Assembly: GCA_031555735.1 (NCBI GenBank)
Contig: JAVBUE010000058.1
Span: forward strand, 1 to 64,000
Direction of reading: 5' to 3'
DNA length: 64,000 nucleotides
Source: JAJDIA01 sp031555735
GTDB lineage: Bacteria; Bacteroidota; Bacteroidia; Bacteroidales; Tannerellaceae
A program made the translations under genes and the position numbers. This document shows, one piece after another, positions 8,470 through 17,784 of this stretch (position 1 is its first letter; each line of letters starts with the position of its first letter). The notes beneath the pieces were generated by a model. That model saw only the letters and a program-made list of their open reading frames with translations, made no database searches and had not been told where the DNA came from.

Positions 8470-10569
8470 ATGAAGGTTACCCAACAAAGAGACAGTGAAA
8501 CAAATTCAGCACTGAGCACGATGGATATAGACACTTTCGTGCAGAAATTAAAGACGGAGACCAAAGCGCAACCCGTTTCTTCCTTTCGGGAGCAACTGAA
8601 ATACACATTGCCCGGTGAGCAACTTGCTGAAGGGAGTAAACCTCCTAAGATAATACCTGCGGCTGAATTTCGTAAAATAAGCAATGTCAAACAGTTGAAG
8701 GCATACAACGGCATTGTGGAATTGACCGTCGGCCCGCTTTCGGGAAAAGCCGAAATAGCGCTCGTGAAGCGTTTGGCCCGGGAACAGCCGCAGACAAGGC
8801 TGGTATTTACCGGTTCCAGCGGACGGACGGTGAAGATATGGACAACCATCACCCGTCCGGACAACTCACTACCTGCCAGCCGCGAAGAGGCGGAAGTATT
8901 TCACGCCCATGCCTACCGCCTGGCGGTGAAGTGTTATGAGCCGCAACTTCCTTTCGATATCCTGTTGAAAGAGCCGACACTGGAACAGTATTCACGCCTT
9001 TCTTTCGATCCCGAGGCCATATACCACCCGGATTCCATCCCGTTTTATCTGGCACAGCCGGTCTCCATGCCCGATGAACAAACGTACCGGGAGGCCGTAC
9101 AGACCGAAAAATCACCGCTGACACGCGGTCTTCCGGGATATGAAAAGGAAGAGGCTTTCATCCTGTTATTCGAAGCGGCTTTACGGAAGACCTATGCCGA
9201 ATTGGCGGAAGCGGAAAGCAAGGGGGCAACTCCTGTCGGAAAAGACTTGCAGCCTGTCGTTACCCGGTTGGCGGAAAACTGTTTCCGCACAGGTATTCCG
9301 GAAGAAAAAACAGTACAACGTGCCGTTTTCCACTTCTACCTCCACCTGAAGGAAGAAATCATTCGCCAGGTGGTACGGACGATTTACCAAACATGCACCG
9401 GTTTCGACACACAATGCAGCCTGAGCAAGGAACAACGGTTGGCGATACAAACAGATGAATTCATGAAGCGGCGATATGATTTCCGCTACAATAGCCAGAT
9501 GGGAGAGGTGGAATTCCGTGAGCGCCATTCATTCCGCTTCCGCTTCTCTCCGATCGACAAACGGGCGCTCAACAGCATTGCCATTGATGCGCAGGGCGAA
9601 GGCATCCCGCTGTGGGACAGGGATATCAGCAGGTATGTCTATTCCAACCGGGTACCCGTCTTTAACCCGCTCGAAGATTATCTGTACAACCTTTCCGGTT
9701 GGGACGGGAAGAACCGCATCCATGCGCTGGCGCAAACAGTTCCCTGCCGGAATCCGAACTGGGCGGAGTTGTTCCACCGTTGGTTCCTGAATATGGTGGC
9801 TCACTGGCGTGGCAATACGGACAAGAAATATGCCAATAGCGTTTCACCCTTATTGGTCGGTGCGCAGGGTACACGAAAATCCTCCTTTTGCCGCAATATG
9901 GTTCCACCTGAACTGAGAGCTTATTACACGGACAACATTGACTTTTCACGTAAACGGGATGCAGAACTCTACCTGAACCGCTTTGCGCTGATCAATATCG
10001 ACGAGTTTGACCAGATAAGCCCGACGCAACAAGGATTTCTAAAACATATCCTTCAAAAACCGGTAGTCAATGTTCGGAAACCATATGGCAATACGGTACT
10101 TGAAATGCGCCGCTATGCTTCCTTTATCGCCACAAGCAACCAGAAGGACTTGCTGACCGATCCCAGCGGGAGCCGCCGTTTTATCTGCATTGAAGTGACA
10201 GGTGTGATTGACACTACCCGCCCGATAGACTACAACCAACTGTATGCCCAGGCCATGTATGAACTGGATCACGGTGAAAGATATTGGTTCGATCAATCGG
10301 ACGAACGGATCATGACTGAAAACAACCGTGATTTTGAACAGGCACCTCCCGAAGAGCAGCTTTTTTATCGTTACTTCCAAACCGCCCGGAACGAGGAGGA
10401 AGGGGAATGGCTGTCACCTGCCGAGATATTGCAACGCATGAAGCGGCATAGCGGCATTCCGCTGTCTGAGAAGAGGGTAAGTATGTTCGGACGAATACTG
10501 CAGAAGCACGAAATACCCTCGCGCCGTACCCGTTTCGGCACACAGTACCACGTGGTGGAATGCGTGTGA
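8470..10569 (+). CDS. VirE-type primase-helicase (BT4734-like N-terminal, VirE ATPase, DUF3874-like C-terminal)
   Basis: A 699-residue protein with three regions. Residues about 60-200 resemble the BT4734-like N-terminal domain often found with VirE proteins. Residues about 380-590 form the virulence-associated E P-loop ATPase: Walker A GAQGTRKSS (464-472), Walker B INIDEFD (508-514, acidic pair D511-E512) and a sensor-like FIATSN (552-557). The C-terminal 110 residues (LSPAEILQRM, SRRTRFGTQYHVV) look like a winged-helix DUF3874-type domain. Related proteins act in replication of mobile elements as primase-helicases. No integrase, capsid or other mobile partner is adjacent. The repeat array at 8291-8420 sits immediately upstream. 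A second in-frame ATG is at 8521. Confidence 0.85.
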   Translation: MKVTQQRDSETNSALSTMDIDTFVQKLKTETKAQPVSSFREQLKYTLPGEQLAEGSKPPKIIPAAEFRKISNVKQLKAYNGIVELTVGPLSGKAEIALVKRLAREQPQTRLVFTGSSGRTVKIWTTITRPDNSLPASREEAEVFHAHAYRLAVKCYEPQLPFDILLKEPTLEQYSRLSFDPEAIYHPDSIPFYLAQPVSMPDEQTYREAVQTEKSPLTRGLPGYEKEEAFILLFEAALRKTYAELAEAESKGATPVGKDLQPVVTRLAENCFRTGIPEEKTVQRAVFHFYLHLKEEIIRQVVRTIYQTCTGFDTQCSLSKEQRLAIQTDEFMKRRYDFRYNSQMGEVEFRERHSFRFRFSPIDKRALNSIAIDAQGEGIPLWDRDISRYVYSNRVPVFNPLEDYLYNLSGWDGKNRIHALAQTVPCRNPNWAELFHRWFLNMVAHWRGNTDKKYANSVSPLLVGAQGTRKSSFCRNMVPPELRAYYTDNIDFSRKRDAELYLNRFALINIDEFDQISPTQQGFLKHILQKPVVNVRKPYGNTVLEMRRYASFIATSNQKDLLTDPSGSRRFICIEVTGVIDTTRPIDYNQLYAQAMYELDHGERYWFDQSDERIMTENNRDFEQAPPEEQLFYRYFQTARNEEEGEWLSPAEILQRMKRHSGIPLSEKRVSMFGRILQKHEIPSRRTRFGTQYHVVECV

Positions 10570-10634
10570 TGGGATTGACTTTATACGGCCTATTATTTCC
10601 TCCTTTCGTCGGGCTCTTCTTAACGATATTTCTT

Positions 10635-10642
10635 TACATTTG
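10635..10642 (+). promoter_or_regulatory. -7 element upstream of the aminopeptidase gene
   Basis: TACATTTG matches the Bacteroidota -7 consensus TAnnTTTG. No clear TTTG is seen at the -33 position. If used, the leader before the ATG at 10732 would be about 80 nt. Confidence 0.45.
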
Positions 10643-10731
10643 CACAACTGTCCAAAAACGACAGCGGTTTGTTTGTTATATATACAGGCATCAGGAGGAA
10701 ATACAGATATCATAATATAAGGAAAAGACAG

Positions 10732-12519
10732 ATGGCAACAACAATTCCCCAACGCATCTCCGCTTTGCGTGAGCAGATGAAACGGCATCAGATCGATGCC
10801 TATATTATCCCCGGTTCAGACCCGCACCTGAGCGAGTATCCCGCCGAACGCTGGAAAACACGCCGATGGATATCCGGATTCACCGGATCGGCAGGCACCG
10901 TGGTGGTCACCGCCGACAAAGCCGGGCTGTGGGCAGACTCACGCTACTTCCTGCAAGCCGCCCAACAGCTCGAAGGCACAGGCATCGAGCTATACAAGCT
11001 GGCGATCGAAGGCACGCCCTCGATCGCCGGTTTCCTGCTGAAAGAGTTAGGCAGCGGTTCGATTGTCGGCATCGACGGGCAAAGCTACAGCGCACTGGAT
11101 GCCCGTACGCTGGAAGGCAAGTTACAGAAGAAAGGCCTCCGCATCGAAAGCGGCTTCGACCTGCTCGAAGAGATCTGGAGTGACCGTCCCGCGATCCCCT
11201 CCGCCCCGTTGTTTGAAATGCCGGTCAAACTGAGCGGTCAATCCGTGGGCGAGAAACTGAACGAGATCAACAACCGGTTGCATGCCGCCGGCGCCGACTG
11301 CCTGGTATTGGGTGCACTGGATGAAGTGGCGTGGACATTCAACATCCGGGGCACGGACGTAGCCTACAATCCGGTCGTGATCAGCTTCGGATTCATCTCC
11401 GAACAGGAAAGCGTCCTCTTCATCGATCCCGGCAAAGTCACCCGCGAAGCGGCCGAGCACCTGCAGCGCGAAGGGGTTACACTGGCCGATTATACCCTGA
11501 TATACACCTACCTCTCCCGGCTGGCGGGAGGGACGACGGTATATATCGATCCGGCCAAAACCAACGTGGCGCTCTACAACGCCATCCCCAAAGAGTGTAC
11601 CATCATGGAAGGTATCACGCCCGCCAACCACCTGAAGAGCATCAAGAACGAGACCGAGATCGAAGGTTTCCGCAACGCCCTGCTGAAAGACGGCATCGCA
11701 CTCACCAAATTCCATATCTGGCTGGAACAGCAGATGGATGCCGGAGAGAAAGTGACCGAACTGAGCGCCGCCGCCCGCCTGTCGGCATTCCGCGCCGAAC
11801 AGCCGCAATATGTGATGGACAGTTTCGAGACGATCTGCGGATATGCCGCCCATGCCGCCAGTCCCCACTACTCGGCCACACCGGAAACCGATGCGATGCT
11901 CCGCCCCGAAGGCATGCTGCTGATGGATTCGGGGGCGCAGTACCTCGACGGCACCACCGACATCACCCGTACCATCGCCCTGGGCGAACCCAGCGAGCAG
12001 ATGAAGAAAGACTTTACCCGCGCATTGAAAGGGATGATCAGCATCGCCAAATGCAAATTCCCCGAAGGGATCCGCGGCTGCCTCATCGACGTATTGGCAC
12101 GCAAAGCGCTGTGGGATGCCGGGATCCAATACCTCCACGGTACCTGCCACGGCATCGGCCACTGCCTCAACGTGCATGAAGGTCCCCAAAGCATCCGCAT
12201 GGAAGAAAACCCCGAACCGTTGCGGGCAGGGATGGTGATGAGCGACGAGCCCGCCATGTACCGCCCCGGTGAATACGGAATCCGTACGGAGAATATGATC
12301 CTGGTGATTGAAGACAGCGAAACCGAATTCGGCAAGTTCCTCACCTTCGAGACGCTGACGCTCTGCTACATCGACACCTCCCTGGTAGTAGCCTCCATGC
12401 TTTCCGCCCGCGAACGTGCCTGGCTGAACAAATACCATACACAGGTGTATGAACGGATCAGCCCGCACCTCACCGAGACGGAAGCCGCCTGGCTGAAGGA
12501 GAAAACGAAAGAAATCTAA
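10732..12519 (+). CDS. pepP: Xaa-Pro aminopeptidase (aminopeptidase P)
   Basis: A 595-residue cytosolic M24 metallopeptidase that removes N-terminal residues preceding proline. It has the three-part architecture of the long aminopeptidase P form: two creatinase-like N-terminal domains (about residues 5-300) and a C-terminal pita-bread domain. Metal ligands are visible as D399 and D410 in DSGAQYLDGTTDITRT, His in GHCLNVHEGP, Glu in SDEPAMY and Glu in GIRTENM. I chose the ATG at 10732 (MATTIPQRISALREQM) because the upstream extension is not family-like. The next gene starts 20 nt later. Confidence 0.95.
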   Translation: MATTIPQRISALREQMKRHQIDAYIIPGSDPHLSEYPAERWKTRRWISGFTGSAGTVVVTADKAGLWADSRYFLQAAQQLEGTGIELYKLAIEGTPSIAGFLLKELGSGSIVGIDGQSYSALDARTLEGKLQKKGLRIESGFDLLEEIWSDRPAIPSAPLFEMPVKLSGQSVGEKLNEINNRLHAAGADCLVLGALDEVAWTFNIRGTDVAYNPVVISFGFISEQESVLFIDPGKVTREAAEHLQREGVTLADYTLIYTYLSRLAGGTTVYIDPAKTNVALYNAIPKECTIMEGITPANHLKSIKNETEIEGFRNALLKDGIALTKFHIWLEQQMDAGEKVTELSAAARLSAFRAEQPQYVMDSFETICGYAAHAASPHYSATPETDAMLRPEGMLLMDSGAQYLDGTTDITRTIALGEPSEQMKKDFTRALKGMISIAKCKFPEGIRGCLIDVLARKALWDAGIQYLHGTCHGIGHCLNVHEGPQSIRMEENPEPLRAGMVMSDEPAMYRPGEYGIRTENMILVIEDSETEFGKFLTFETLTLCYIDTSLVVASMLSARERAWLNKYHTQVYERISPHLTETEAAWLKEKTKEI

Positions 12520-12539
12520 AATAATCATCACTCATTTAT

Positions 12540-13079
12540 ATGGCAATCATACGATCAGTACGGGGCTTTACCCCGCAGATAGGAGAAGATACATTCCTGG
12601 CCGACAACGCGGCCATCATCGGAGATGTGGTAATCGGCACGGGATGCAGTATCTGGTTCGGGACGGTGTTGCGCGGCGACGTCAACTCCATCCGCATCGG
12701 AAACGGTGTGAATATCCAGGACGGATCCGTGCTGCATACCTTATACCAGAAATCGACCATTGAGATCGAAGACGATGTATCTATCGGCCACAATGTCACC
12801 ATCCACGGCGCCAAAATATGCAAAGGTGCGTTGGTAGGCATGGGATCGGTCGTGCTCGACCAGGCCGTGATCGGCGAAGGGGCGCTGATAGCCGCCGGAT
12901 CGGTGGTACTCAGTGGCACCATCGTCGAACCGGGCAGCATTTATGCCGGTGTGCCGGCTAAGTTCATCAAGAAGATCGACCCCGAACAATCGAAAGAGAT
13001 CAACCAGAAGATCGCGCGTAATTATCATATGTACGCCTCCTGGTATAAGGAAGAAGAAAGCAACGTACCGGAAATGTAA
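12540..13079 (+). CDS. Gamma-class carbonic anhydrase family protein
   Basis: A 179-residue left-handed beta-helix protein built of hexapeptide repeats (IIGDVVIG, VNIQDGSVLH, VSIGHNVTIHG). Three His candidates for zinc ligands are present in GSVLHT and SIGHNVTIHG, as in the YrdA/CaiE branch of gamma carbonic anhydrases. Members act as trimers; activity of this branch on CO2 varies and is not proven by sequence. It follows pepP by 20 nt and is probably in the same transcript. Confidence 0.92.
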   Translation: MAIIRSVRGFTPQIGEDTFLADNAAIIGDVVIGTGCSIWFGTVLRGDVNSIRIGNGVNIQDGSVLHTLYQKSTIEIEDDVSIGHNVTIHGAKICKGALVGMGSVVLDQAVIGEGALIAAGSVVLSGTIVEPGSIYAGVPAKFIKKIDPEQSKEINQKIARNYHMYASWYKEEESNVPEM

Positions 13080-13089
13080 ATCGAATGGC

Positions 13090-14271
13090 ATGGAGAACAC
13101 CTCGAAAAAACGGTTGACCGGCAAAGCGATAGCCTGGATGACGGCAGGCATTGCAGTGCTTGGCATAGGTATATACCTCGCACTGCCGGGGAATTATTAC
13201 CTGCGGCAGTCGCTGATCCATCTCCATCCGAAGATCGACCAGTATCCGATCTTCGCCAACCGGATGGTGGAAGCGGGTGCGCCGGTTCCCTGGGAATTGG
13301 CGCCCAACTACAATACACAAGCGATCCCGGCATCGTACCTGCCCCGTTTCGACGAGTGGGGGACGGTGGCCTATGTCATCATTCAGGATGGCCGGTTGCT
13401 GTTTGAGCAGTATTGGGAAGATTACTCACCGACTTCGCACAGCAATTCCTTCTCGATGGCGAAAAGCATTGTGTCGCTGGCCATCGGGTGCGCCATCGAT
13501 GAGGGATTCATCCGCAGCATAGACCAACCGGTAAGCGATTTCTTTCCGGAGTTCCCCGGATACAAGGGGAAGGTGCTGACCCTCCGCCACCTGCTTACCA
13601 TGAGTGCGGGAGTCGATTTCCAGGAAGCCTATTCCACTCCCTTCTCCCCTACTACGCAGTTATACTACGGGGATGACCTGCAGAAGGTGACCTTCGGCAT
13701 GAAAGAAGTGGAGGAGCCGGGGGTGAACTTCCTCTACCAGAGCGGCGTCACCCAACTCCTGGCATTTGTAGTTGAGAAGGCGACGGGTGAATCCGTCAGC
13801 ACATACGTATCCCGCAAGCTATGGACGCCCATGCATGCCGAAGAAAACGCATTGTGGAGCCTCGACCGGAAAGACGGCATGGAGAAAGCGTATTGTTGCT
13901 TCAACAGCAACGCCCGCGACTTTGCCCGGTTTGGCCAACTGTTGCTCAACCGGGGCGAATGGGACGGCCGCCGGCTTATTTCGGCGTCTTACCTGGACGA
14001 AGCGCTTACGCCTACGGCAACCTTGTTCAACGTGGCCGACGGCGAACCGAATAAGATATACGGTTTCCAGTTCTGGCAATTGGAGTTCAAGGGGATGAAG
14101 GTTCCCTATATGCGGGGGATATTGGGGCAGTATGTGTTTGTGTTGCCCGAACAACGCGCCGTGGTGGTGCGCCTCGGACATAAGCGCAGCGAACAGCGGT
14201 CGCCACAGCATTATCCCGACGACATCGATACCTGGCTGGGGGCAGCCTGGGAAATCTTACAGGACAAATAA
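13090..14271 (+). CDS. Membrane-anchored serine hydrolase, beta-lactamase (class C/S12) fold
   Basis: A 393-residue protein with an N-terminal membrane segment (about residues 13-32, AWMTAGIAVLGIGIYLAL) and a periplasmic beta-lactamase-like domain. The nucleophile motif SxxK appears as SMAK in SNSFSMAKSIVS, and the second motif appears as YQS in FLYQSGVTQL, replacing the usual YxN. A W-rich C-terminal part ends in WLGAAWEILQDK. Relatives act as D,D-peptidases, esterases or amidases, so the substrate is unknown. It begins 11 nt after the carbonic anhydrase gene at ATG 13090; the longer frame extending upstream overlaps that gene and is rejected. Confidence 0.88.
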   Translation: MENTSKKRLTGKAIAWMTAGIAVLGIGIYLALPGNYYLRQSLIHLHPKIDQYPIFANRMVEAGAPVPWELAPNYNTQAIPASYLPRFDEWGTVAYVIIQDGRLLFEQYWEDYSPTSHSNSFSMAKSIVSLAIGCAIDEGFIRSIDQPVSDFFPEFPGYKGKVLTLRHLLTMSAGVDFQEAYSTPFSPTTQLYYGDDLQKVTFGMKEVEEPGVNFLYQSGVTQLLAFVVEKATGESVSTYVSRKLWTPMHAEENALWSLDRKDGMEKAYCCFNSNARDFARFGQLLLNRGEWDGRRLISASYLDEALTPTATLFNVADGEPNKIYGFQFWQLEFKGMKVPYMRGILGQYVFVLPEQRAVVVRLGHKRSEQRSPQHYPDDIDTWLGAAWEILQDK

Positions 14272-14312
14272 CCCGGTTTGAGCTTTCACTCTTTGACAAA
14301 TCCAACCCATCC

Positions 14313-15440
14313 ATGAAGCAGATTCATTTTACCCTCCTTTTATTGGCTGCCGGCGTATGGCTGACTGCTTGCGGGCAACCAGCCCCGGCCGGTAAGGAAG
14401 TAGCATTCACCGAACACTTCCCGCTGGCTCCCCCCACATATGTATCGTACCAGGTTCCGGGCGCCATCGTTATCGACGGGAAACTGTCTCCCGGCGAATG
14501 GGATGCCATCCCCTGGACATCCGAGTTTACGGATATCGAAGGCGACAAGCGGCCGGCGCCCCTTTATCCGACAAAAGCCAAGATCACCCACGACAGCCTG
14601 GGGCTCTATATCGCCGCCTGGATGGAGGAACCGCAGGTGTGGGCAACGATCACCCGGCACGACGCCGTCATTTTCCAGGACAATGATTTCGAGTTCTTCA
14701 TCGACCCGACGGGCGATACGCATCATTACCTGGAATATGAAATCAACGCGCTGGGTACCGATTGGGACCTGTTGCTTACCAAACCGTATCGCGACGGAGG
14801 CAAGGCGCTTAATAACTGGGAACTTGCCGGCATACGGTCGGCCGTTTATGTGGACGGTACGATCAACAACCCCGGTGATACGGACCGCTTCTGGAGTGTG
14901 GAGCTGTTTATTCCCTGGTCGTCCGTCTATCAGGTGACACGCCCCAAACGCATGCCAGAAGAAGGCGACCAGATGCGTTTTAACTTTTCCCGCGTGGAAT
15001 GGACTACAACAATAGAAGATGGGAAGTATGTCAAAACACCGATCCCGGGGGAAGATAAGGTCAGGGAATACAACTGGGTATGGGCGCCTACGGGAGTGAT
15101 CAACATCCATTTGCCCGAGTATTGGGGCTATGTGCAGTTTACCCGTACGGTGGCCGGGACAGCCGATATCCCTTTCACTCCCGATCCGGAGGAAGAAATC
15201 AAATGGATCCTTCGCAATCTGTATTACCGGCAACGGGAGTATGTAGCCGCCTACGGCAGTTTTGCCGACGATATCACCCGGCTACAACCGGAAGCGGTGT
15301 GTCCGCCAGCTTACATCGACCAACTGGCGGTGCATACGACACCTTCCCTGTATGAGATCACGTTGCAAGCCAACGGAAAAACATGGCATATCCGGCAAGA
15401 CGGGCTGGTATGGAGCAGCAGCCCTAAAAAACAGCGATAA
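14313..15440 (+). CDS. CBM9-like carbohydrate-binding lipoprotein
   Basis: A 375-residue lipoprotein. The signal peptide MKQIHFTLLLLAAGVWLTAC ends with lipobox LTAC. Residues about 45-260 look like a family 9 carbohydrate-binding module: IDGKLSPGEW, then ITHDSLGLYIAAWMEEP and FQDNDFEFFIDPTGD, which are typical of these domains in Bacteroidota. No catalytic domain is attached. It follows the serine hydrolase by 41 nt and may be co-transcribed. The likely location is the outer membrane surface or periplasm, binding a glycan that I cannot name. Confidence 0.85.
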   Translation: MKQIHFTLLLLAAGVWLTACGQPAPAGKEVAFTEHFPLAPPTYVSYQVPGAIVIDGKLSPGEWDAIPWTSEFTDIEGDKRPAPLYPTKAKITHDSLGLYIAAWMEEPQVWATITRHDAVIFQDNDFEFFIDPTGDTHHYLEYEINALGTDWDLLLTKPYRDGGKALNNWELAGIRSAVYVDGTINNPGDTDRFWSVELFIPWSSVYQVTRPKRMPEEGDQMRFNFSRVEWTTTIEDGKYVKTPIPGEDKVREYNWVWAPTGVINIHLPEYWGYVQFTRTVAGTADIPFTPDPEEEIKWILRNLYYRQREYVAAYGSFADDITRLQPEAVCPPAYIDQLAVHTTPSLYEITLQANGKTWHIRQDGLVWSSSPKKQR

Positions 15441-15451
15441 GGCCGGGAGCG

Positions 15452-15988
15452 TTAATCAAAGGTCAGGCGAATCACTTCGCCATAGGCGGGTATATGGCTG
15501 AACGCATCTTCCATCCCATACTCGCCGGCATAGATGCGGGCGCAGGTAAGCACCCCACCATGGGCAAAAAGGCATACTTTTCGGAAACCGTTCCCCCGTA
15601 TCTCATCCAGGAAGGAAGAGACGCGCCGGTATTGATCCATCAACGACTCTCCGTTAGGCGTACGGGCATTCACCCAGTCGGCAAACCAACCGGCCGATCG
15701 CGGATCCGCTTCCAAGTCGGTCCATGCCGTCATTTCCCAATCACCGAAATGGAGCTCTTTGATACGGTCGTCGCGCTCGGCATCCGGATAGTCGCAAAAA
15801 GTAGCCAGGCGCACACAGCGGGTGAGCGGGCTGGTCCATACCTTATCGAACCGTTCGTTTTCCAATACGGATTTAACTACGACTGCCTCTTCTTCAAAGG
15901 AGGGACGAAGGGACACATCCGTCTGTCCATAGACATAGCCTGCAGGAACATCCACCGACGTATGCCTTACTAAATAAATATCGATCAT
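15452..15988 (-). CDS. cobC: Alpha-ribazole phosphatase (histidine phosphatase family)
   Basis: A 178-residue phosphoglycerate-mutase-like phosphatase. The catalytic RHT appears as YLVRHTSVD near the N terminus, and ELHFGDWEMTAWTDLE carries the second set of conserved residues. The last gene of a run cobU-cobT-cobS-cobC, 4 nt after cobS, so the role assigned is removal of the 5' phosphate from alpha-ribazole 5'-phosphate (or from cobalamin 5'-phosphate) in lower-ligand assembly. The assignment rests on context as well as family. It converges on the CBM9-like gene with an 11-nt gap. Confidence 0.9.
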   Translation of the reverse strand: MIDIYLVRHTSVDVPAGYVYGQTDVSLRPSFEEEAVVVKSVLENERFDKVWTSPLTRCVRLATFCDYPDAERDDRIKELHFGDWEMTAWTDLEADPRSAGWFADWVNARTPNGESLMDQYRRVSSFLDEIRGNGFRKVCLFAHGGVLTCARIYAGEYGMEDAFSHIPAYGEVIRLTFD

Positions 15989-15992
15989 CTAT

Positions 15993-16742
15993 CTAACATT
16001 GTTGGTGCAGGGCAACCACACCGAGGTAAAAACTCAATTCGCACAACAGGAACAACGCGCCGCAACAATCACCGGTATAACCCTGTATCTTCCGTTTCAT
16101 CAACCGCGTGAGCAGCCACCAGGCCACACAGGGACATACGGCAGCCGCCAGATACACCGGCGAAGGCAGCCATCCCAAAGGCAGCAAACCGCAACAGGCG
16201 CATATCACCCATTCCCATGTATCCATCGGCTGATACGAGGAGCCTGTCTTCGACTCTTCCTCCCGGCGGGCATACGGCAGGCGGTTGATCACCATCGCCG
16301 CCACTCCTTTCGCGTACGGTTCACCCGCCAGCCAGATACATCCGATCAGCGTGACAGGCAATGCGGACAACGTGAGGTAAAGCAACCCGAAATAGACGAT
16401 CAGTCCGATCACCCCATAGACACCGGTATGGGAGTCTTTCATGATCGCCAGGATACGATCCCGCGACAAGCCGCCGCCGAATCCATCGCAAAAGTCGGCC
16501 AGGCCGTCTTCATGCAGGCAACCGGTCAATAACAACCGCGTCAGGATTGCCAGCAATAAAGAGATACCGGCAGGAAACACATACGATGAAGCGAAGAGCA
16601 CACCGACGGAGATCCCAGCCGTGAGCCATCCCGTCAGCGGCCAATAAGGTACTACCCGTTTGAAATACGCCGCCGGCACATCGCACCACCGGCCGATAGG
16701 CAAACGGGTGAAAAAGAGCAATGCCGCCAGTACCTGTCGCAT
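15993..16742 (-). CDS. cobS: Adenosylcobinamide-GDP ribazoletransferase
   Basis: CobS joins adenosylcobinamide-GDP with alpha-ribazole or its 5'-phosphate to form cobalamin or cobalamin 5'-phosphate. The 249-residue protein is an inner-membrane enzyme with about six hydrophobic segments and the conserved motif LHEDGLADFCDGFGGG (about residues 95-110) that carries acidic active-site residues. It sits 1 nt after cobT, so the two are translationally coupled. Confidence 0.95.
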   Translation of the reverse strand: MRQVLAALLFFTRLPIGRWCDVPAAYFKRVVPYWPLTGWLTAGISVGVLFASSYVFPAGISLLLAILTRLLLTGCLHEDGLADFCDGFGGGLSRDRILAIMKDSHTGVYGVIGLIVYFGLLYLTLSALPVTLIGCIWLAGEPYAKGVAAMVINRLPYARREEESKTGSSYQPMDTWEWVICACCGLLPLGWLPSPVYLAAAVCPCVAWWLLTRLMKRKIQGYTGDCCGALFLLCELSFYLGVVALHQQC

Positions 16743-16743
16743 A

Positions 16744-17784
16744 TCAGAAATATTTGGTCACGGAGGCTTGTGCGAAACTATGCATCTCATTCAGCATGCG
16801 TACCGCCGACTCTACAAGGGGATAGGCGCATACCGAACCGGTTCCTTCACCCAGACGAAGGCCCAGGTGCAACAGTGGCTCAACACCCATCGAATCAAGC
16901 AAGCGCTTATGCCCCGCCTCATCACCGCAATGGCCGAACACACAGTAGTCTATCACCTCCGGTGCCAACCGGGAAGCAGCCAGCGCACAGTTGGTCATGA
17001 TAAATCCATCCACCAGGATCAGCATCTTCCGTTCGGCCGCTCGCAACATGCCGCCCACGGCCATCACCATCTCATACCCTCCGAACCAACGCATGATGTC
17101 TGTCACATCCGAAGTTCCGGTATAGTTATCCAGCGCCTTCTTCAATACATTATATTTATAGGCGACTCCTTCGGCATCCAATCCGCTTCCGGCGCCTACA
17201 CAGGCGGACAAGGAGATACCCGTCAGGCAGGTCATCCACATGCTGGAAGCGGCGGTATTGCCGATACCCATCTCACCGAAGCTGATCACATTGGCATGAT
17301 CCTGATCCCGGCAATCCGTCACGATCCCGGCGCCATACGCCAAGGCTTGCACCATCTCTTCCTCCGTCATGGCCGGTCCGTGGAGGAAGTTACGCGTTCC
17401 TTTGCGTACCTTCCGGTTGATCAACTGAGGGATGGGAGGGAAATCAAAATCCACCCCGCCGTCCACGATCTTCAGTTTGAACCCATGTTGGCGGGCTAAG
17501 AAGCATATACCGGCACCACCACTCAGGAAATTATGTACCACCTGGCGGGTGATCTCTTTGGGCGACCGGCTCACACCTTCATCGGCTATCCCATGGTCGG
17601 CGGCAAAGATCACATTGATGGGGTTACGTAATTCTGGCGACAGCGTCTGCTGGATCCGTCCGATCTGTATGGCGAGCGTCTCCAGGCGTCCCAACGATCC
17701 CTGGGGCTTCGCCAGGCAATCAATCTTTTCTTTCAGGGAGGCGACGATGGCATCGCCCGGCTTTTCAATCTTCGTGTTTTTCAT
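16744..17784 (-). CDS. cobT: Nicotinate-nucleotide--dimethylbenzimidazole phosphoribosyltransferase
   Basis: CobT activates the lower-ligand base by transferring phosphoribose from nicotinate mononucleotide. The 346-residue protein has the family pattern, including MGIGNTAASSMW in the nucleotide region and the conserved C-terminal active-site segment LGLRLGEGTGSVCAYPLVE with the catalytic Glu. Its start overlaps the end of cobU by 4 nt. The presence of CobT implies that the cell can use an exogenous or self-made benzimidazole-type base; no base-synthesis gene is present in this window. Confidence 0.95.
   Translation of the reverse strand: MKNTKIEKPGDAIVASLKEKIDCLAKPQGSLGRLETLAIQIGRIQQTLSPELRNPINVIFAADHGIADEGVSRSPKEITRQVVHNFLSGGAGICFLARQHGFKLKIVDGGVDFDFPPIPQLINRKVRKGTRNFLHGPAMTEEEMVQALAYGAGIVTDCRDQDHANVISFGEMGIGNTAASSMWMTCLTGISLSACVGAGSGLDAEGVAYKYNVLKKALDNYTGTSDVTDIMRWFGGYEMVMAVGGMLRAAERKMLILVDGFIMTNCALAASRLAPEVIDYCVFGHCGDEAGHKRLLDSMGVEPLLHLGLRLGEGTGSVCAYPLVESAVRMLNEMHSFAQASVTKYF

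Noticed and set aside
11122..12531. Long antisense open reading frame opposite the aminopeptidase gene, and similar long antisense frames at 14340-15233, 30959-32752, 33804-35132 and 39192-40412
   Set aside because: Each lies opposite a well-supported gene with intact motifs. Low-stop antisense frames are expected in this base composition, and none shows a recognisable domain.
12913..13089. Longer start for the serine hydrolase gene
   Set aside because: The frame overlaps the end of the carbonic anhydrase gene in another frame; the ATG at 13090 begins just before a good membrane segment.
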